DNA of 64,000 nt from Ophiostoma sp. CBS 140.51. Its lineage: Eukaryota > Ascomycota > Sordariomycetes > Ophiostomatales > Ophiostomataceae. The notes below the pieces were generated by a model, which was given only the letters and a program-made list of their open reading frames with translations, searched no databases and had not been told where the DNA came from. The stretch lies in NCBI GenBank assembly GCA_029298735.1, contig JANSLP010000002.1, positions 310,001 through 374,000 on the forward strand, in the 5' to 3' direction. Positions 27,134 to 38,863 of the stretch are shown piece by piece. The position numbers and the translations under genes were made by a program. Each line of letters begins with the position of its first letter. Position 1 is the stretch's first letter.

Positions 27134-28156
27134 TTACTCGGTGGCCTTCTTCTTGGAGGCACCGCTCTTGACGCGCTTGGCGACAGGGCGGTTGATGTGG
27201 TGGGCGGGAATCCAGCTGGCGTCGAAGTCCTCGGCACCCGTACCGGCACCAGTCGACTCGTTGCCGGACAGGGCATCGGCGCTGGCAGCCTCGACGGCGG
27301 CGGCAGCCTTGCGAGCCTTGCGGCCGCCAGTGGAGCGCTTGGCTTGGGGGAAGAGAGCCTCAATCCAAGTCTTGTAGACGAAGAAGAGAGTGGCACCAAA
27401 GACACCAGTCAGGAAGACGTACAGGAAGATGCTGCACGGCAGTTAGTAGGGAACAATCTCAAGCAGGTGACTGCCATATTCTCGAAAGTGTTGCACTTAC
27501 ATCTGAGGGTCGAAGATGTTGATCGGGGGGTCGACAATAGTGGCGGTGTCGCTGTGGGCAATGACCTGGAACAGCTGGCCCTGGGCGTTGGTGACAATGG
27601 CCATAAGGTCGAGGCGCAGCTCACGCGGCTGCAGGTCGAGGACAAAGTTGTAAGGGTAGCCGCGCTTCTCGCCGGGCTGCAGAACAGCCTCCTTGGAAGC
27701 CTCGTAGCTGACGGTGGTCAGGTTGACGACAATGTTGGCAGAGGGGGCCACGCCCTCGGGGAGGGGCTTGGGGTTGATGAGGGCGCCGCCGAGGATGGAG
27801 ACACGGACAGGAGTGTCCTCGTGATTGGTGATCTCGACGATGGCCTTGGTGGGGCGGCCGTTGATGAGCTTGAGGCCAAAGATGTCGGCCTCGGGGAACT
27901 TGGTGTCGACGTCGATCTTGACCTCGGGGGCGGCCTTGGCGGCAAGGGGCTCCTCAGCGGCCTATAGACGAGGGACGTTAGCAAAGATGCGCGCAAATTG
28001 ATGGATGGTGATGCGATGATGCGATGCGCCAAAGTGACGCTCGAAAAACTTCAAAAAGGACGGCTAGAATGCTAATTGGCAGTAGACACTTACAGCAGTG
28101 GCGCCGAGAACCTGCAGCGCAAATAGCGCGACAGTCGGAAGCTTGAAGGAAACCAT
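27134..28156 (-). CDS. irc22: TRAP-alpha / IRC22-like ER membrane protein
   Basis: Three exons on the minus strand: 28094-28156, 27501-27961 and 27134-27431, with GTAAGT donors at both introns; 273 aa. Residues 1-21 form a signal peptide (MVSFKLPTVALFALQVLGAT). A luminal immunoglobulin-like domain follows (FGLKLINGRPTKAIVEITNH ... VRVSILGGAL ... VIAHSDTATIVDP). A membrane segment (IIFLYVFLTGVFGATLFFVY, about residues 176-195) leads to a basic cytosolic tail ending KRVKSGASKKKATE. This is the translocon-associated protein alpha layout, known in fungi as Irc22. Such proteins sit beside Sec61 in the ER, but the fungal role is poorly defined. Family call is confident from domain order and length. 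Confidence 0.9.
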
Positions 28157-29048
28157 TTTGACAGATGGGGGCGATGGTAATGATAGAAGAAGGAAAAGGA
28201 GAGAAGAAGAAGATCGAAAGAAGAAAGAAAAAGGAATACAAAAAGGGCAGGCGAAAAACCAATTAAAATAAGGTACAACCCAGGCCGGACGAAAAAGAAA
28301 GAAAAGGGAAAAGAAAGAGATGACGAAGATGTCGAATTGATGTCGAGGTGGCTGGGGGGAGAAAGAAAAGAAGAAGGAGGAAGAGAAGGGCAAAAGGGAG
28401 AGAAGCGAGGTGGAGAGGAGAAAGGGGGTTGCGATGCGGACAAGACGCAAAAGATGGAGTCGATTCGCGAGTCGTGTGTGGTTGAGTTGTGCGGCGCACG
28501 AGGGAAGGAGCCAAAGGGGCCAAGCTAAGAGCAATTGGCAGGCGCGACATAGCGGGCACAGAGCTGTCGAAGAAGGAGCGAAGCACGCGGAAAGTGTGCA
28601 ATCTGGCCTTCTTTGAGCTTCTGCGAGATGGAAGTGGAGACCCAACCCAATCCCAATCCCAAGCTCGGATTATGTAATGAGGTAGCGAGCGAGGGTAGCT
28701 TAATATCGCAGTTATTGCTGTGTTCAAGCAGGTGTCAACTCGCAGTTTCAAATCACAACTTTGACCATCTTTACCACACAACACAAATTCATGACATTAC
28801 AATTGAATTGAATACTAATGATAACCAGACTTGTCTATGCAAAAAAAGAAAAAAGGCAAAATATGGCAAAAGTGATGCTGCAAAACGCCGCCGACTGGAT
28901 CAGTCGGAAAACCTGAAATCCACCAAATCATGATTAACCAAGAACCATTAAGGAGAGGATGAAAAGAACAGAAAACACATCATCGACGATGTCGACGACT
29001 TCAATGTCCCCGAGAGTCTCGACAACCTCCACACTGCCCAACCACACT
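28157..29048. other. intergenic region upstream of the TRAP-alpha gene
   Basis: From 28160 to about 28480 the + strand is almost all purine, that is, a long pyrimidine-rich leader for the minus-strand TRAP-alpha gene. The remainder up to 29048 is the 3' flank of the next minus-strand gene. No gene is seen. Confidence 0.6.
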
Positions 29049-30554
29049 CTATGCCAGCTCCCGCAGCTCGCCGTCGTTGCGCTCCGTCGATAGCTCTGCC
29101 ACATCCAGCGTCGTCGGCACAGGGCCACTGTGGAAGCCCATGCCGGGCTGCGGCGGCGGCGCGCTGTAGGGCGAGATGGCCTCGTGGGGGCTGATCTGGC
29201 CACCGGCAGGGGCGACGGCAGCGGTGTTGTAGACGCCCGACTGGGGGCTTTGGACGAGGGGAGGGCTGCCGGAAGCAGAGGCGGCAGCAGCGTTGGGGTC
29301 GTAATGCTGGCCGTTGGGGTTGTACGGGTCGTAGAGCTTGGCATCCTGCTGCTGGATGGGCGGTGACTGCTGCGGCGGGTAGCCGCCGTACTGCTGGTTC
29401 GGGTTGTACAGGTTCGGGTCCTGCTGCTGGTGCTGTTGGTAGGCAGCGGCAGCACCAAGACCGGCAACGCCACCAGCAGCAGCGCCAGCGGCAGCGTAGC
29501 CAGCAGTGTTTGGGTCACCACCACCGGGGGCAACATAGTACGGCTGCTGGCCCATGGGAGGCTGGCCGCCGTTGGGACCGGGAGCACCAGCGCCAGGAGC
29601 GCCGGGAGCACCGCCGACGTTGTTGACCTTGTTCGTGTTGTTGCGACGGAGCAGGAAAAAGACACCAAGACCGATCAGAGCAAGACCGGCAACACCACCA
29701 ACGACACCACCAGCAATGGCGCCCGCATTGGACTTCTTGCTGGTGCTGCCGGTGGGCGAAGTCGAGGGCAAGGGCGAGGTAGGCGTCGAGGGCGAGGTAG
29801 ACGTCGCAGGCGCAGAGCTGGGCGAAGTTGTGCTGGTCGACTTCTTGGACTTGGACGAGGTTGAAGACGAAGACGAAGAATCCGAGGTCGGCAGGTACCA
29901 AACCTTGTCGACAGCCTCCGTCTTGCCGCAGCCGAGCAGCATGTAGCCAGTGAAGACATCGTCAGCGTAGTAGTGCGTCACACACTCGGGGTACTCGGAG
30001 CTTCCACTAGTAAAGGTTAGACAACAAACTCAAATTGAAAAGAGCCAGGGCGATACGTACCACCACAGGGTGTAGCCGTTGCTGGTCGTGTAGAGCGAGC
30101 CCTCGGATGAGGGGTAGCACGTCGTCGGGATCGGGCACGTTGTCGAGGTGTCCGGGCAGCAGCCGACAAACGAGTTGTGCGAGTTGGCAACACACTCGTC
30201 GGTCGTGTCGCAGTACAACGAGATGCTGCTGATGCCGCTGACATAGGCACAGGTGTTGTCGGACGAGTCGCGCTTCAGGAAGAGGGGGTTCAGGGCCGGC
30301 GCCGCCGTGGTTGCAGGCGGCTCGGGGGCGGGAACACCGTCAACGAAATCGTTCATGGCGATCTGGGGCATCGACGAGAGATCGCCATGGCCCTGGCCGG
30401 CAGCAATGGCAACGGCGGCAGCAGTCTCAATGGCCGGCTGCCAGTTGCGCTCGGCGTTGTTGCGGGCGAAAAAGGGGCTGCGGCGGGCCTCGGCGACAGA
30501 GGCAAGGCAGGCGGCCGCGGCGAAGGCCGTCGTGACGTTGGAGAATTGCTTCAT
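29049..30554 (-). CDS. secreted-type single-pass membrane protein, Cys-rich ectodomain
   Basis: Two exons, 30061-30554 and 29049-30006, around a 54-nt intron (GTACGT...ACTAG); 483 aa. An N-terminal signal peptide (MKQFSNVTTAFAAAACLASV) is followed by a Cys-rich ectodomain (TCAYVSG ... LYCDTTDECVANSH ... VGCCPDTSTTCPIPTTCYP) and by HYYADDVFTGYMLLGCG, which spans the splice junction region. A Ser/Lys/Thr/Pro-rich stalk leads to one membrane helix (AIAGGVVGGVAGLALIGLGV) and an RRN stop-transfer. The cytosolic tail is rich in Gly, Pro, Gln and Tyr (YNPNQQYGGYPPQQSPP). This Wsc/Mid2-like layout suggests a cell-surface sensor or wall-associated protein, but no defined WSC or Mid2 domain is evident, so function is not assigned. 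Confidence 0.85.
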
Positions 30555-33124
30555 TATGTATGCTCCTTCTGTGAATTTATTTCCCGTGTTGTTGCCCTGG
30601 TTCTCGTTCCTGAATATATTGTAAGTGCTTGTTCGGCTGTCGTCTATATTGCTGTGCCTGACAAGGCGATGCCCAATCTATTTGGAAAAGACGCAATGCT
30701 GGATGGTGTGAAAACAATACACGCAAGGTACAGCGCAGCACAATAAACGATGCGAAGAGGGCGTCGCACGGCGACACGACAAGAAGGAACGTACAAGAAA
30801 AGGGGAAGAACGAATCGATCGCGAGAGAGAGACGAAAGGATGTAACGAGATGCGGCAGAATGCAGCAAGACGCAACAGGAAAAGAAGTAAAAGAGAGGAA
30901 GGGCCCAGGAGAAAAGGAACAACAGGAACAAAAAGGAACCGGGCGAACAAGAAAAGCGGAGGGCCAAGGATTCTACGGGACGGGGGAAATGAGAAAAATA
31001 AGAAAGCCAGCCCGAAGCTGAACAAGGAGCTGGGCAGATCATAGACCGGGGTATTCTTTGGTGTTCCTTTGGTGGTTCTTGGTGTTGGTGTGTTGGTGGC
31101 ATCCTTCACGAGCACGGCCTCTTCTACAGTATCATTTTCTCTTATTTTTGTCTCTGACAAGACAGACTTCTCAGCCTCACTGTCCTGCAGCAGATTGACC
31201 AGACTATGAGGGAAGATACATGCTGCAGGCACCTCCCGGCGGTCTGGGGCGTGCAGCGGCAGGCGGATTGTAAAAGTTTGTTGCGGAGGATTCCGTAGTT
31301 GGTAGCGTGCATGTAGACGGGCTCCATCAATGGTCCATCGATTGCTATCTTGAGAGATATTGGCTCTGACCCTGTGATCGATATGTGAATACTACTTTGT
31401 TCTGAGTATTACGTCCCAAGACGGAGGTTTACTCAGTACTCGAATAGAAGTACATGTCTCGATGTGACCACCATCACGAGAAACAGAGACACTCGCTCGT
31501 ATGCCCGCGAAGCGTATGCCGCGAATCAGGGTGGTGTTGCGCCAACTGTGAACTCACTCATACGAGGTAGAAATCGAAAGAAAAGAACGGAGGTCGTTCA
31601 AATCAGAAAAGGGGACCTGAAAGCACCCTTTGAACCTCCCGCGCGAATGGCCACGGAAAGGGCCTAGTGCGCTAGCGAATATTGAAAGACGCTGAAAACA
31701 AAGACGAAAAAGGCAAGAGCGAGAGCCTGCGAGCAGCGGGGAACAGAGGGAAAGAGGGAATGAGAGAGGGGACAATTGCAACATTGAGGCTTGAAGCTAG
31801 GAAGCTAGTGGCCAAGGACGGTGTGGGAAGGAAGGCGCTGTTGGGCTGTGTGCCTTCTCTTTCTGACGAGAGAAGACAGGCTACAGGGTCCTGTCAAACT
31901 GACAACTCAAGGAAAGAGCGCAGGCTGACAATGACGTTCTTGACGTTCTTTCCCAAATATCGCGATGTTGGTTAACCTTAATGAAACGAAACAAAAGGAC
32001 AACCAAGATTGCAGATTGAAACGAAACAAAACCGCGCTGAACAAGATGCACGAAAACGTCCATGCGCAGGCCACGGGGGATGGAAAACGAGAAAAAAAGG
32101 TCGAAAGGTGTGGTTCCCTGTCAAAACAACGACGTTCAGAGGCGCCAACTCAAAATAGGATCCACCCAAAGGCTGACTTCGCCCTGTAGCGCAAGACGAA
32201 ACGGTGCTTTTTTAGCGGGGCTGAGGGCTGAAATTGGGTGGCGCCTGGGCTGGTCCCCTTTTTTTCGTCGGTCGACCATGTCGACCTTTGGCGCTGTTAG
32301 CGCTCTTTCTCTCTTTTCTCCTCATTTCGTTCTCCATTTCGGGTTTCTGCACGACCCTTTTGTGGGCTTCGCGCTGCACATCACTTTCGGGCGGCCTATC
32401 TCTCGTTTCCTTTCATCTCGTTCGCGTCGTTTCTGGGCGGGTCCTGCCTTCGTTTCAGTCAAAAACTTATCGAACCTTATCCTTATTTTCAACGTTACAA
32501 CAGCGCGAGAGCACAAACAGCTTTGGCGCTGTCTCTGGCAGCCACCCGTTTTTCGGTTGCATTCCAAGTGTTGGCGTTGAACTGGGGCAAAAGGCCGGGC
32601 CCGACTTTTGGGACAGTTGGGGCCACGGAACCACATGGCTTGGCCGTCCTTCAGGAGTTGGGATCGCTCATCACGGAACAGGATGACGATGTTTATTGCG
32701 GAAGTTGCATTCAAGCAATGTCGGGGCTCGATCGAGTTCGAAAGAATACAGGAGTCTTGATCGTATATACTCTGGCCTCTCTCAAAAGGCATAGCGTGCT
32801 AGACACGCAGAAGACGCGTTCAGCCTCGAGACTAGCTGCCCAGCTGCCAACTTGCCCTGTCAACCCTATCAAAAGCCCTGCCAGAAGCCTGGTCGCAAGA
32901 TTGGACAAGCACCGATTACGCGTCGACAGCCCTTCAGTATGTGCGTGGTGCCGCTGTGCCGAGTGATGTCATCAGTGGGCTTGGTGATGTTGATAACAAA
33001 AGGGGCACACAGACAAGTCGACAGAATGATTTAAAGATGATGCCAAGACCTCACATCGAATTGTGCCGGTGCAAGTCGAAGTCGACATTGTACAATCGGC
33101 ACCCCCACGACAAAGCGACTCGAT
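30555..33124. other. 2.6-kb divergent intergenic region
   Basis: Upstream DNA of the membrane-protein gene (left; purine-rich on + strand at 30760-31030, so pyrimidine-rich in its sense) and of the ankyrin gene (right). A GGTGTT/GGTGG-rich stretch lies at 31055-31100. No frame has convincing protein composition and no RNA gene is seen. Confidence 0.5.
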
Positions 33125-35587
33125 ATGGCCGCACCTTTACTCTTGGCCGCTGCAGGCTTCATGCTCTTTGCCGCGTTTAGTCTCTGGCGGTCTGCACGAC
33201 AAGATCGACAGCGCGCAGCCGCTTTGGCTCTCTTGGACCACACGCTCGACGAGGTTGTTCGGGAACCGCCGCCACCACCAGAAGATCCGATCAAAAAGCG
33301 CCAAAAGGACCTGGCCGTTGCTATTGAAAACGGCAACATTGATGACGTTCGGGAGATTCTCGCGCGCAAACTCGACGACACCAATGGTGACGACAATGAC
33401 GACAAGGGCGACTACCTCATAACACAGGCCTGTGGCGACTGCCAATGCGCCATCAGCGCCGCCCTGTACCGCCAGCACATAGACGTTGCCAACCTGTTGT
33501 GTCAACACATTACTGACCGCGGCGGGACCGTTGACGCCAAGCGCATCTCGTGGCACGATGCGCTCTCGGCGCGCTCCATCGACGCGCTCCGCTTCATGGT
33601 CGACCACGACGCCGACGTCAATGCCATGTCACCGGCCGACAGCGTGCCCTCACGCAAGAAGACAGCTGCAACGCCCGATATCGCTACGACGCCCCTGATT
33701 GTTGCTGTACGCCGCAGTTTGTCCGACGAGCCTGTCGAATTTCTAATCAAATCTGGCGCCGATGTCAACAAAGTCTCCAGCCTTACCGCAGGTGCCGGCA
33801 CACCCATCTTTGCCGCCCTCATTGCGAAAAACTACGACGCCGCCCGACTCCTCCTCAAGCATGGCGCCCAGCTCAAAGCGCGTGGTGGCCGCTTCGACAA
33901 CATCCTGCAGATTGCCTGCATGATCAAGAACAGCAACATGGTGGCGGCCAGCCTCAAGGACAACGTCGTTCCTATCAACGTGCGTGGTGGTCTGTACGAG
34001 ACGCCCCTGCAGGCTGCTTGTGCTGTTAGTGCCGACGACTGTGCCAAGATCTTGTTGGACAACGGCGCCGAAGTCAACATTCAGGGCGGGAAATTCGGAA
34101 CGGCATTGCAGGCAGCAGCGGCCTCTGGCAGTGTAGAATGTATTTGGATGCTGCTAGACCACGGTGCCGATATCAATGCGGAGGGCACTGGCGGCCGGCT
34201 TGGCACACCCATTCAGCTTGCGTTCCACAGAAACCGTGGCGAGGCTGCCGACCTGCTTCTTGAACGAGGGGCCGTGTTTGTTCGTCCCTCGACAGAGGGC
34301 GATAAGAGGGCTGACGACAGGTTACAGCTCAAGGGTGCGTTGACTTCGGCGTGTGCATCGGGCAAGATAGCACTTGTTCGGCGCTTACTAGACCTCGATA
34401 TTGGGCTAGACGTTAACGAAGTGATCGAAGAAAAAAAGCCGGAGCATGGTGACGAAGAGTACGGCGTGAGTGGCGGCAGCAGCGACGACTATGCCGAGAA
34501 CGACGCCTACTACCTAGAGCCGTTTGTGCGCCAGTCTCCTGGCGGCACGCCTCTATGGGCGGCTGTATGGATGAATGACAACGACAACGACAAGTCGGCT
34601 GAGAGTTCGACATCTGCAGTCAGAGACATGGTTGGGCTGCTTCTTGACCGCGGTGCCAACCCCAGCCTATTTGCCAATAAAGACCGCACACCACTTATGC
34701 AGGCCATTGTTCGTGGTGATGTTTCTGTTGTGCGCCTGCTGCTCGAACGTGGTGCCGACCCTAACGGATTCAACCCCGAGCACCGCGATGCTGAGATACC
34801 GTTGACACTGGCTGCCCGGCAAGGCGGTCCCAAAGACAGACCTTATGGCCGAGACAAGGGCAGTGTCGAGATAATTGGCTTGCTTCTCGATCGCGGTGCC
34901 AAAGCGGATGTTGTGACCAAGCACGGTTCTTCAGCACTTTCAGAAGCGGTTCTCAACGAGGACGAGGATGTCGGCAAAGCCATTGTCGACTTGCTGATCA
35001 AGCAAGGCGGTGTCAACGTCAACCAGTTTGTCACCAGGGACGGAGCTACGGCACTAACGCGCGCCTGCAACAAGGGGCAGCTGGCGTATGTTGAGCACCT
35101 CGTGACGGTGTACGGCACAAACGTGAATGGGCCACTCCCGGTGCTGGCGAACAACAGTCTGGGTGATAAGAGCAATGCAGAGGCAGCCAATATCACAATA
35201 GCGCCTGACGTGCCTCTGAGCGAGGCCGCCCTGGCTGGCCACATTGATATAGTGCAATTCCTCCTCGACCACGGCGCCAACGTCCACGCTAAGTCGCCGC
35301 GCGGAACTGCACTGCAGGCTGCCTACTATGGCCGCTGCAACGTGGAGAAGAAGTCGCGGTTCTACTCATCCCGCCGAGGTGATGGGGAGAATTCAAAACA
35401 GCGGGAGATCGAGAAATTCAAGGCCATTGAGGCGCTGCTACAGAGCCGCGGCGCGCAGGGGCCGCTCGAAGGCGGCAAGTACGGCATGTTCGACATGTTT
35501 GCTCGTGATATTGCCGGGATCCTCGTACAGCAGTTGTTGGGAGAAGGAGCAACGTCAGGAGGAAGCCAAGGAGGTGCCCGGTCATAG
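33125..35587 (+). CDS. ankyrin-repeat protein with N-terminal membrane anchor
   Basis: Single exon, 820 aa, ATG at 33125, TAG at 35585-35587. A hydrophobic segment at residues 2-20 (AAPLLLAAAGFMLFAAFSLW) followed by basic residues looks like a membrane anchor or signal-anchor. From about residue 60 to the end there are many ankyrin repeats, with consensus pieces such as TPIFAALIAKNYDAARLLL, TALQAAAASGSVECIWMLLD, TPLMQAIVRGDVSVVRLLLE and VPLSEAALAGHIDIVQFLLD. An acidic loop (EYGVSGGSSDDYAEND, around 34465-34510) interrupts the array. Ankyrin arrays mediate protein binding, so no enzymatic role is implied. The first ATG of the frame fits the hydrophobic start. The partner and the compartment are unknown. 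Confidence 0.88.
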   Translation: MAAPLLLAAAGFMLFAAFSLWRSARQDRQRAAALALLDHTLDEVVREPPPPPEDPIKKRQKDLAVAIENGNIDDVREILARKLDDTNGDDNDDKGDYLITQACGDCQCAISAALYRQHIDVANLLCQHITDRGGTVDAKRISWHDALSARSIDALRFMVDHDADVNAMSPADSVPSRKKTAATPDIATTPLIVAVRRSLSDEPVEFLIKSGADVNKVSSLTAGAGTPIFAALIAKNYDAARLLLKHGAQLKARGGRFDNILQIACMIKNSNMVAASLKDNVVPINVRGGLYETPLQAACAVSADDCAKILLDNGAEVNIQGGKFGTALQAAAASGSVECIWMLLDHGADINAEGTGGRLGTPIQLAFHRNRGEAADLLLERGAVFVRPSTEGDKRADDRLQLKGALTSACASGKIALVRRLLDLDIGLDVNEVIEEKKPEHGDEEYGVSGGSSDDYAENDAYYLEPFVRQSPGGTPLWAAVWMNDNDNDKSAESSTSAVRDMVGLLLDRGANPSLFANKDRTPLMQAIVRGDVSVVRLLLERGADPNGFNPEHRDAEIPLTLAARQGGPKDRPYGRDKGSVEIIGLLLDRGAKADVVTKHGSSALSEAVLNEDEDVGKAIVDLLIKQGGVNVNQFVTRDGATALTRACNKGQLAYVEHLVTVYGTNVNGPLPVLANNSLGDKSNAEAANITIAPDVPLSEAALAGHIDIVQFLLDHGANVHAKSPRGTALQAAYYGRCNVEKKSRFYSSRRGDGENSKQREIEKFKAIEALLQSRGAQGPLEGGKYGMFDMFARDIAGILVQQLLGEGATSGGSQGGARS

Positions 35588-37143
35588 TGGGTTTTTTACT
35601 TCACAGGATCGCCCAAGAAGCCAATGAAAAGTCTCCGTAGGCAGCAGTTATAAGGCACAAGAGGACCGAGAAGGCCAATTGAATACCAGTAAATCCCAAT
35701 CAATTCCTCCCCATCAACAGTGCCCGTTCGTTTTCGGTTTGAATCCCGTGTGTTTGTGCGGTTCGGAGGAGCAAATTATATTCAAAAGAGTGGCAGAGCC
35801 CCACTTATTTCTTGGTGCAGTTCCGGATGGCCATGATTCCGAGAGCCTGGTCTCGTACGAGTTGCACTTTGCAGGGGTGGCGGCTGCGGGGACAGACGGT
35901 CGTTAAGTCTTGGCCAGCGGTCAAGATCTTGAACATTTCGCTTCTCTGCTTCATTGGCGTCTCTGGCGTCACTTGCCTAGCAAATGTGGTGAAAAGAACG
36001 GCCGGATATTTGGGCTATCGCCGTAGTGTCCGATGCTTCTCTTTCAGGTGATGTAAGAAGTGGTTGTAGGCTGTGCTCTGTGTGAAATATCGACGTTTCT
36101 GGCCGGAAAGGATAATTGGATGACAAATATCCGCTGCAATATCAGGGTCTGCCGGTGATGCCGATTGCTGAAGCCTCTGTGAATATACTGTGATGTTAGC
36201 TGATTCCATGTGCTGCATACTCTGAAAGGCCGACTATTTAGTGTCCACGAAAAGAAGAAAGGCTGTAGCAACAGCAGGGGAATAAAGCAAGATCCCGCTA
36301 ATGCTGACGGCTGTCCCCGATTGTTTGCCGTTGGCAGTTGATTCCACGCCCTGTCACTCGCCAATTGGAGGTAAGTCTAGTCAACTGACAGCGTCCAGCG
36401 TTGCCATTGGTTGCCATCGCTCTTCTGTTGTTGACAATTGACATCATCCGGACTTTTTCTTTTGAATGACGACAGCTTGTTGCGTTTTGTATCACAACTT
36501 GAGCAAATTGTGGAAGTGCCTGTAATAATCGGTGGAACGACGCCACATGCAAATTGGCTTGTTCTTTTTATTTTGTCCATATCTCAAGACATGCTGGAAG
36601 TGCTGCCAAGGTGTTGTGCGGGGCGTGGAGTTGGTTGTGTTGTGTTGTGCTATGTTGTGTTGTCGTCTCTTTTTGTGTCGCTTTCGAATTCGGTTGAGAA
36701 AATGGCAGCTCTCAGCGTCCGAATACGAGTCCAGAATGCTGGGCTAGGGGAAACGCAGCTGAATTGCGATAAAGTGGAGCATCGTTGCTGCAGGCTCTAA
36801 AAAGCGGGTCTGTCAGGGGAAGCAACGTGAGGAAGGTTCGAAGGGTCCTCCCAGCACGCTTTCCAGATCGGTTTTTTTCTGCCGCTACGACGTCTTGACG
36901 TCCAGGAAGGTACACAGGTATTTTACACGCGTTCGGCAGGCGCAAATCACAACCCCCAAACGCCCGAAAACCCCGGTCGTGGCTCTCTGTCGTCCCTTCC
37001 ACTTTTATCCCTTTCCCTTTCCGATTCCTTTTTTATTTATCATTCCGTTCTTTCCCCCTTCTTTCCTTTTCTGCTCGTACCTTCGTACACCACGCTCCTT
37101 TTCTTCTTCTCGCCAATTTCTCCACGCTCCTTTTTCTTTCGCC
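35588..37143. other. intergenic region upstream of ERG2
   Basis: 3' flank of the ankyrin gene and promoter side of ERG2. It contains a TGTTG-type repeat (about 36634-36664) and a strongly pyrimidine-rich stretch (37000-37140) just before the ERG2 start. I see no other gene. Confidence 0.6.
36634..36664. repeat. TGTTG-type short tandem repeat
   Basis: Imperfect head-to-tail copies of GTTGT/GTTGTG in the ERG2 upstream region. Confidence 0.6.
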
Positions 37144-37840
37144 ATGAAGGTCCTCGCTATCGTCGGCGCCGTCCTGGCGTCGCTCGTCTACCTGATCGAG
37201 AAGAACCTCGACTCGTTCTACATCTTCGACACCGTCCACCTGCATGACCTGGCCCAGCGCGCCGTCAAGGCCCACGGCAATGACACCGGCGCCATTGTCG
37301 GCTTCATCACCAACGAGCTAAAGGGCAATGCGAAGCTCTCCTCGTACGTTAGCGACAACGGCGAGTGGATTCTCAACAACGCCGGCGGTGCCATGGGTGG
37401 CATGACCATCCTGCACGCAAGCATCACCGAGTACCTGATTGTTTTTGGTAAGCTTCTACCTGTCCCTATCCTTCTCTCCTCGCCCCCTAACCAACGTTAT
37501 AGGCACCACTGTTGGCACCGAGGGCCACACCGGCCGCCACACCGCCGACGACTACTTCCACATCCTGACCGGCGAGCAGTGGGCCTACACCCCCGGCACC
37601 TTCCAGCGCGAGGTCTACGGCCCCGGTGAGGTCCACCACCTGCACCGCGGCGACGTCAAGCAGTACAAGATGCCCGAGAACTGCTTCGCCCTCGAGTACG
37701 CCCGCGGCTGGATCCCTCCCATGATGTTCTTTGGCTTCGCCGACGGCTTCTTCAGCACCCTCGACCTGCCCACCCTGTGGCGCACGACCTATGTCACCGC
37801 TGTCCAGATGATTGGCAATCTCCTGGTTGGCAAGATCTAA
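37144..37840 (+). CDS. erg2: ERG2, C-8 sterol isomerase
   Basis: Two exons, 37144-37447 and 37503-37840, around a 55-nt intron (GTAAGC...TATAG); 213 aa. The N-terminal hydrophobic segment (VLAIVGAVLASLVYLIEKNL) is the ER membrane anchor. The rest is the ERG2/sigma-1 receptor fold: GGAMGGMTILHASITEYLI, then GTEGHTGRHTADDYFHILTG, EVHHLHRGDVKQYKM and ALEYARGWIPPMM. The enzyme moves the sterol double bond from C8 to C7 (fecosterol to episterol) in ergosterol synthesis in the ER and is a target of morpholine fungicides. Length matches fungal ERG2 (about 210-225 aa). The splice junction restores the IVFGTTVGTEGH continuity expected in the family. Confidence 0.96.
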
Positions 37841-38863
37841 GCGGAGGAGAGCAGAACACGCATTTGATATGGAACGAAGGATTTGGGTATAACGGGGGTA
37901 TGGGGAGGGAAGGAAAACCAAAATGGGACAGCCCGCAGCCAGTTCTCCGTGCTTGTGCTGCAGCGTCATCGGAATACCATATCCGTGACGCGGCTGTTCG
38001 TTGATATCAATCTATACTTCTTTTGAAGATTGGTGTCTAGCCATGTACAACACCCTGTACAACTAAAATACGACTTTTAATAGACTGCTTCTTGATTGCA
38101 ATTGTCTGGTTTGTGTTGCCCATGTTGTGCCCCGAGCCATCGAATGATAGGTATGCTGCTCGGCATACGGCCCTGCCAGTCTGCCTCGTAGGAAGACACA
38201 GAAAAAGCATGTGGCCCAAGCCTCTTATTAGTGACTTTATGTGACTCGACAATGCCACTTCTCCAGTTGAGGAGACTCAATGGCAGTTTCAGCCTTGGCT
38301 ATATGGCACGGGGTAATATCAACGGCTGCCGTTATCAAGCAGTAAACGCGGATCTCTGAGTCACGGCAAGATATGCTTTGATATTGGTGTAGTAAAGCGC
38401 AGCCAATTAAGGATAATCGACCGAAAAGAGGTAGCATATATCAAAAAGCCAGTCACTCTTTCCATATCTTGTGTTGCAGTGCTTCTAATCTGGGACATCT
38501 TAAGTTGGGGCGCCTCAGGAACTGCCTGTTTTGGCGTGACTCAATGGGCCGCTCCTGCCCAGAAAAAAAAAGGCGGTCAGTGGCGGCGATAAAAGCTGGC
38601 CCAGCGCCGCCGCGGGGGAAGGCACGAACGGCGAGTCAAAGGAAGAGGGGCAAGTTTTCTTCTTTTGTTCCTGTTAGCGGGCTAAAGTGCCACCAATTCA
38701 GCCTTTTGCGCCGGTTTCACAGGCGCACCTTAATGGAATTTTTAGGACGTCTTTTTTTGTTACTCCTGCCATTTTCCAGAGCCTTCCCTCTCCTTTCCGT
38801 TCTGCAAAACCAAACAAACATCGTCACCACCACATTTCGCATATCTGCCCGCCAACGACAACC
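37841..38863. other. intergenic region, ERG2 / LeuRS
   Basis: ERG2 3' flank and LeuRS promoter side. It contains TGACTCA at 38537-38543 and CT-rich sequence before the LeuRS ATG. No other gene is seen. Confidence 0.6.
38537..38543 (+). promoter_or_regulatory. candidate CPC1/Gcn4 site TGACTCA upstream of LeuRS
   Basis: An exact TGACTCA lies 321 nt before the LeuRS start codon; a near match (GAGTCA half) follows at about 38634. In fungi the CPC1/Gcn4 bZIP regulator binds this heptamer upstream of amino-acid and aminoacyl-tRNA synthetase genes. About eight chance copies are expected per 64 kb on both strands, so position is the only support. Confidence 0.4.

Noticed and set aside
26636..27967. 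443-codon + strand frame across the TRAP-alpha gene
   Set aside because: It overlaps the exons of a confidently assigned minus-strand gene and its protein is Gly/Val-rich without domains.
35715..35760. Possible tRNA B-box near GGTTTGAATCCC
   Set aside because: It deviates from GGTTCGANTCC and no matching A-box, anticodon arm or acceptor stem can be paired around it.
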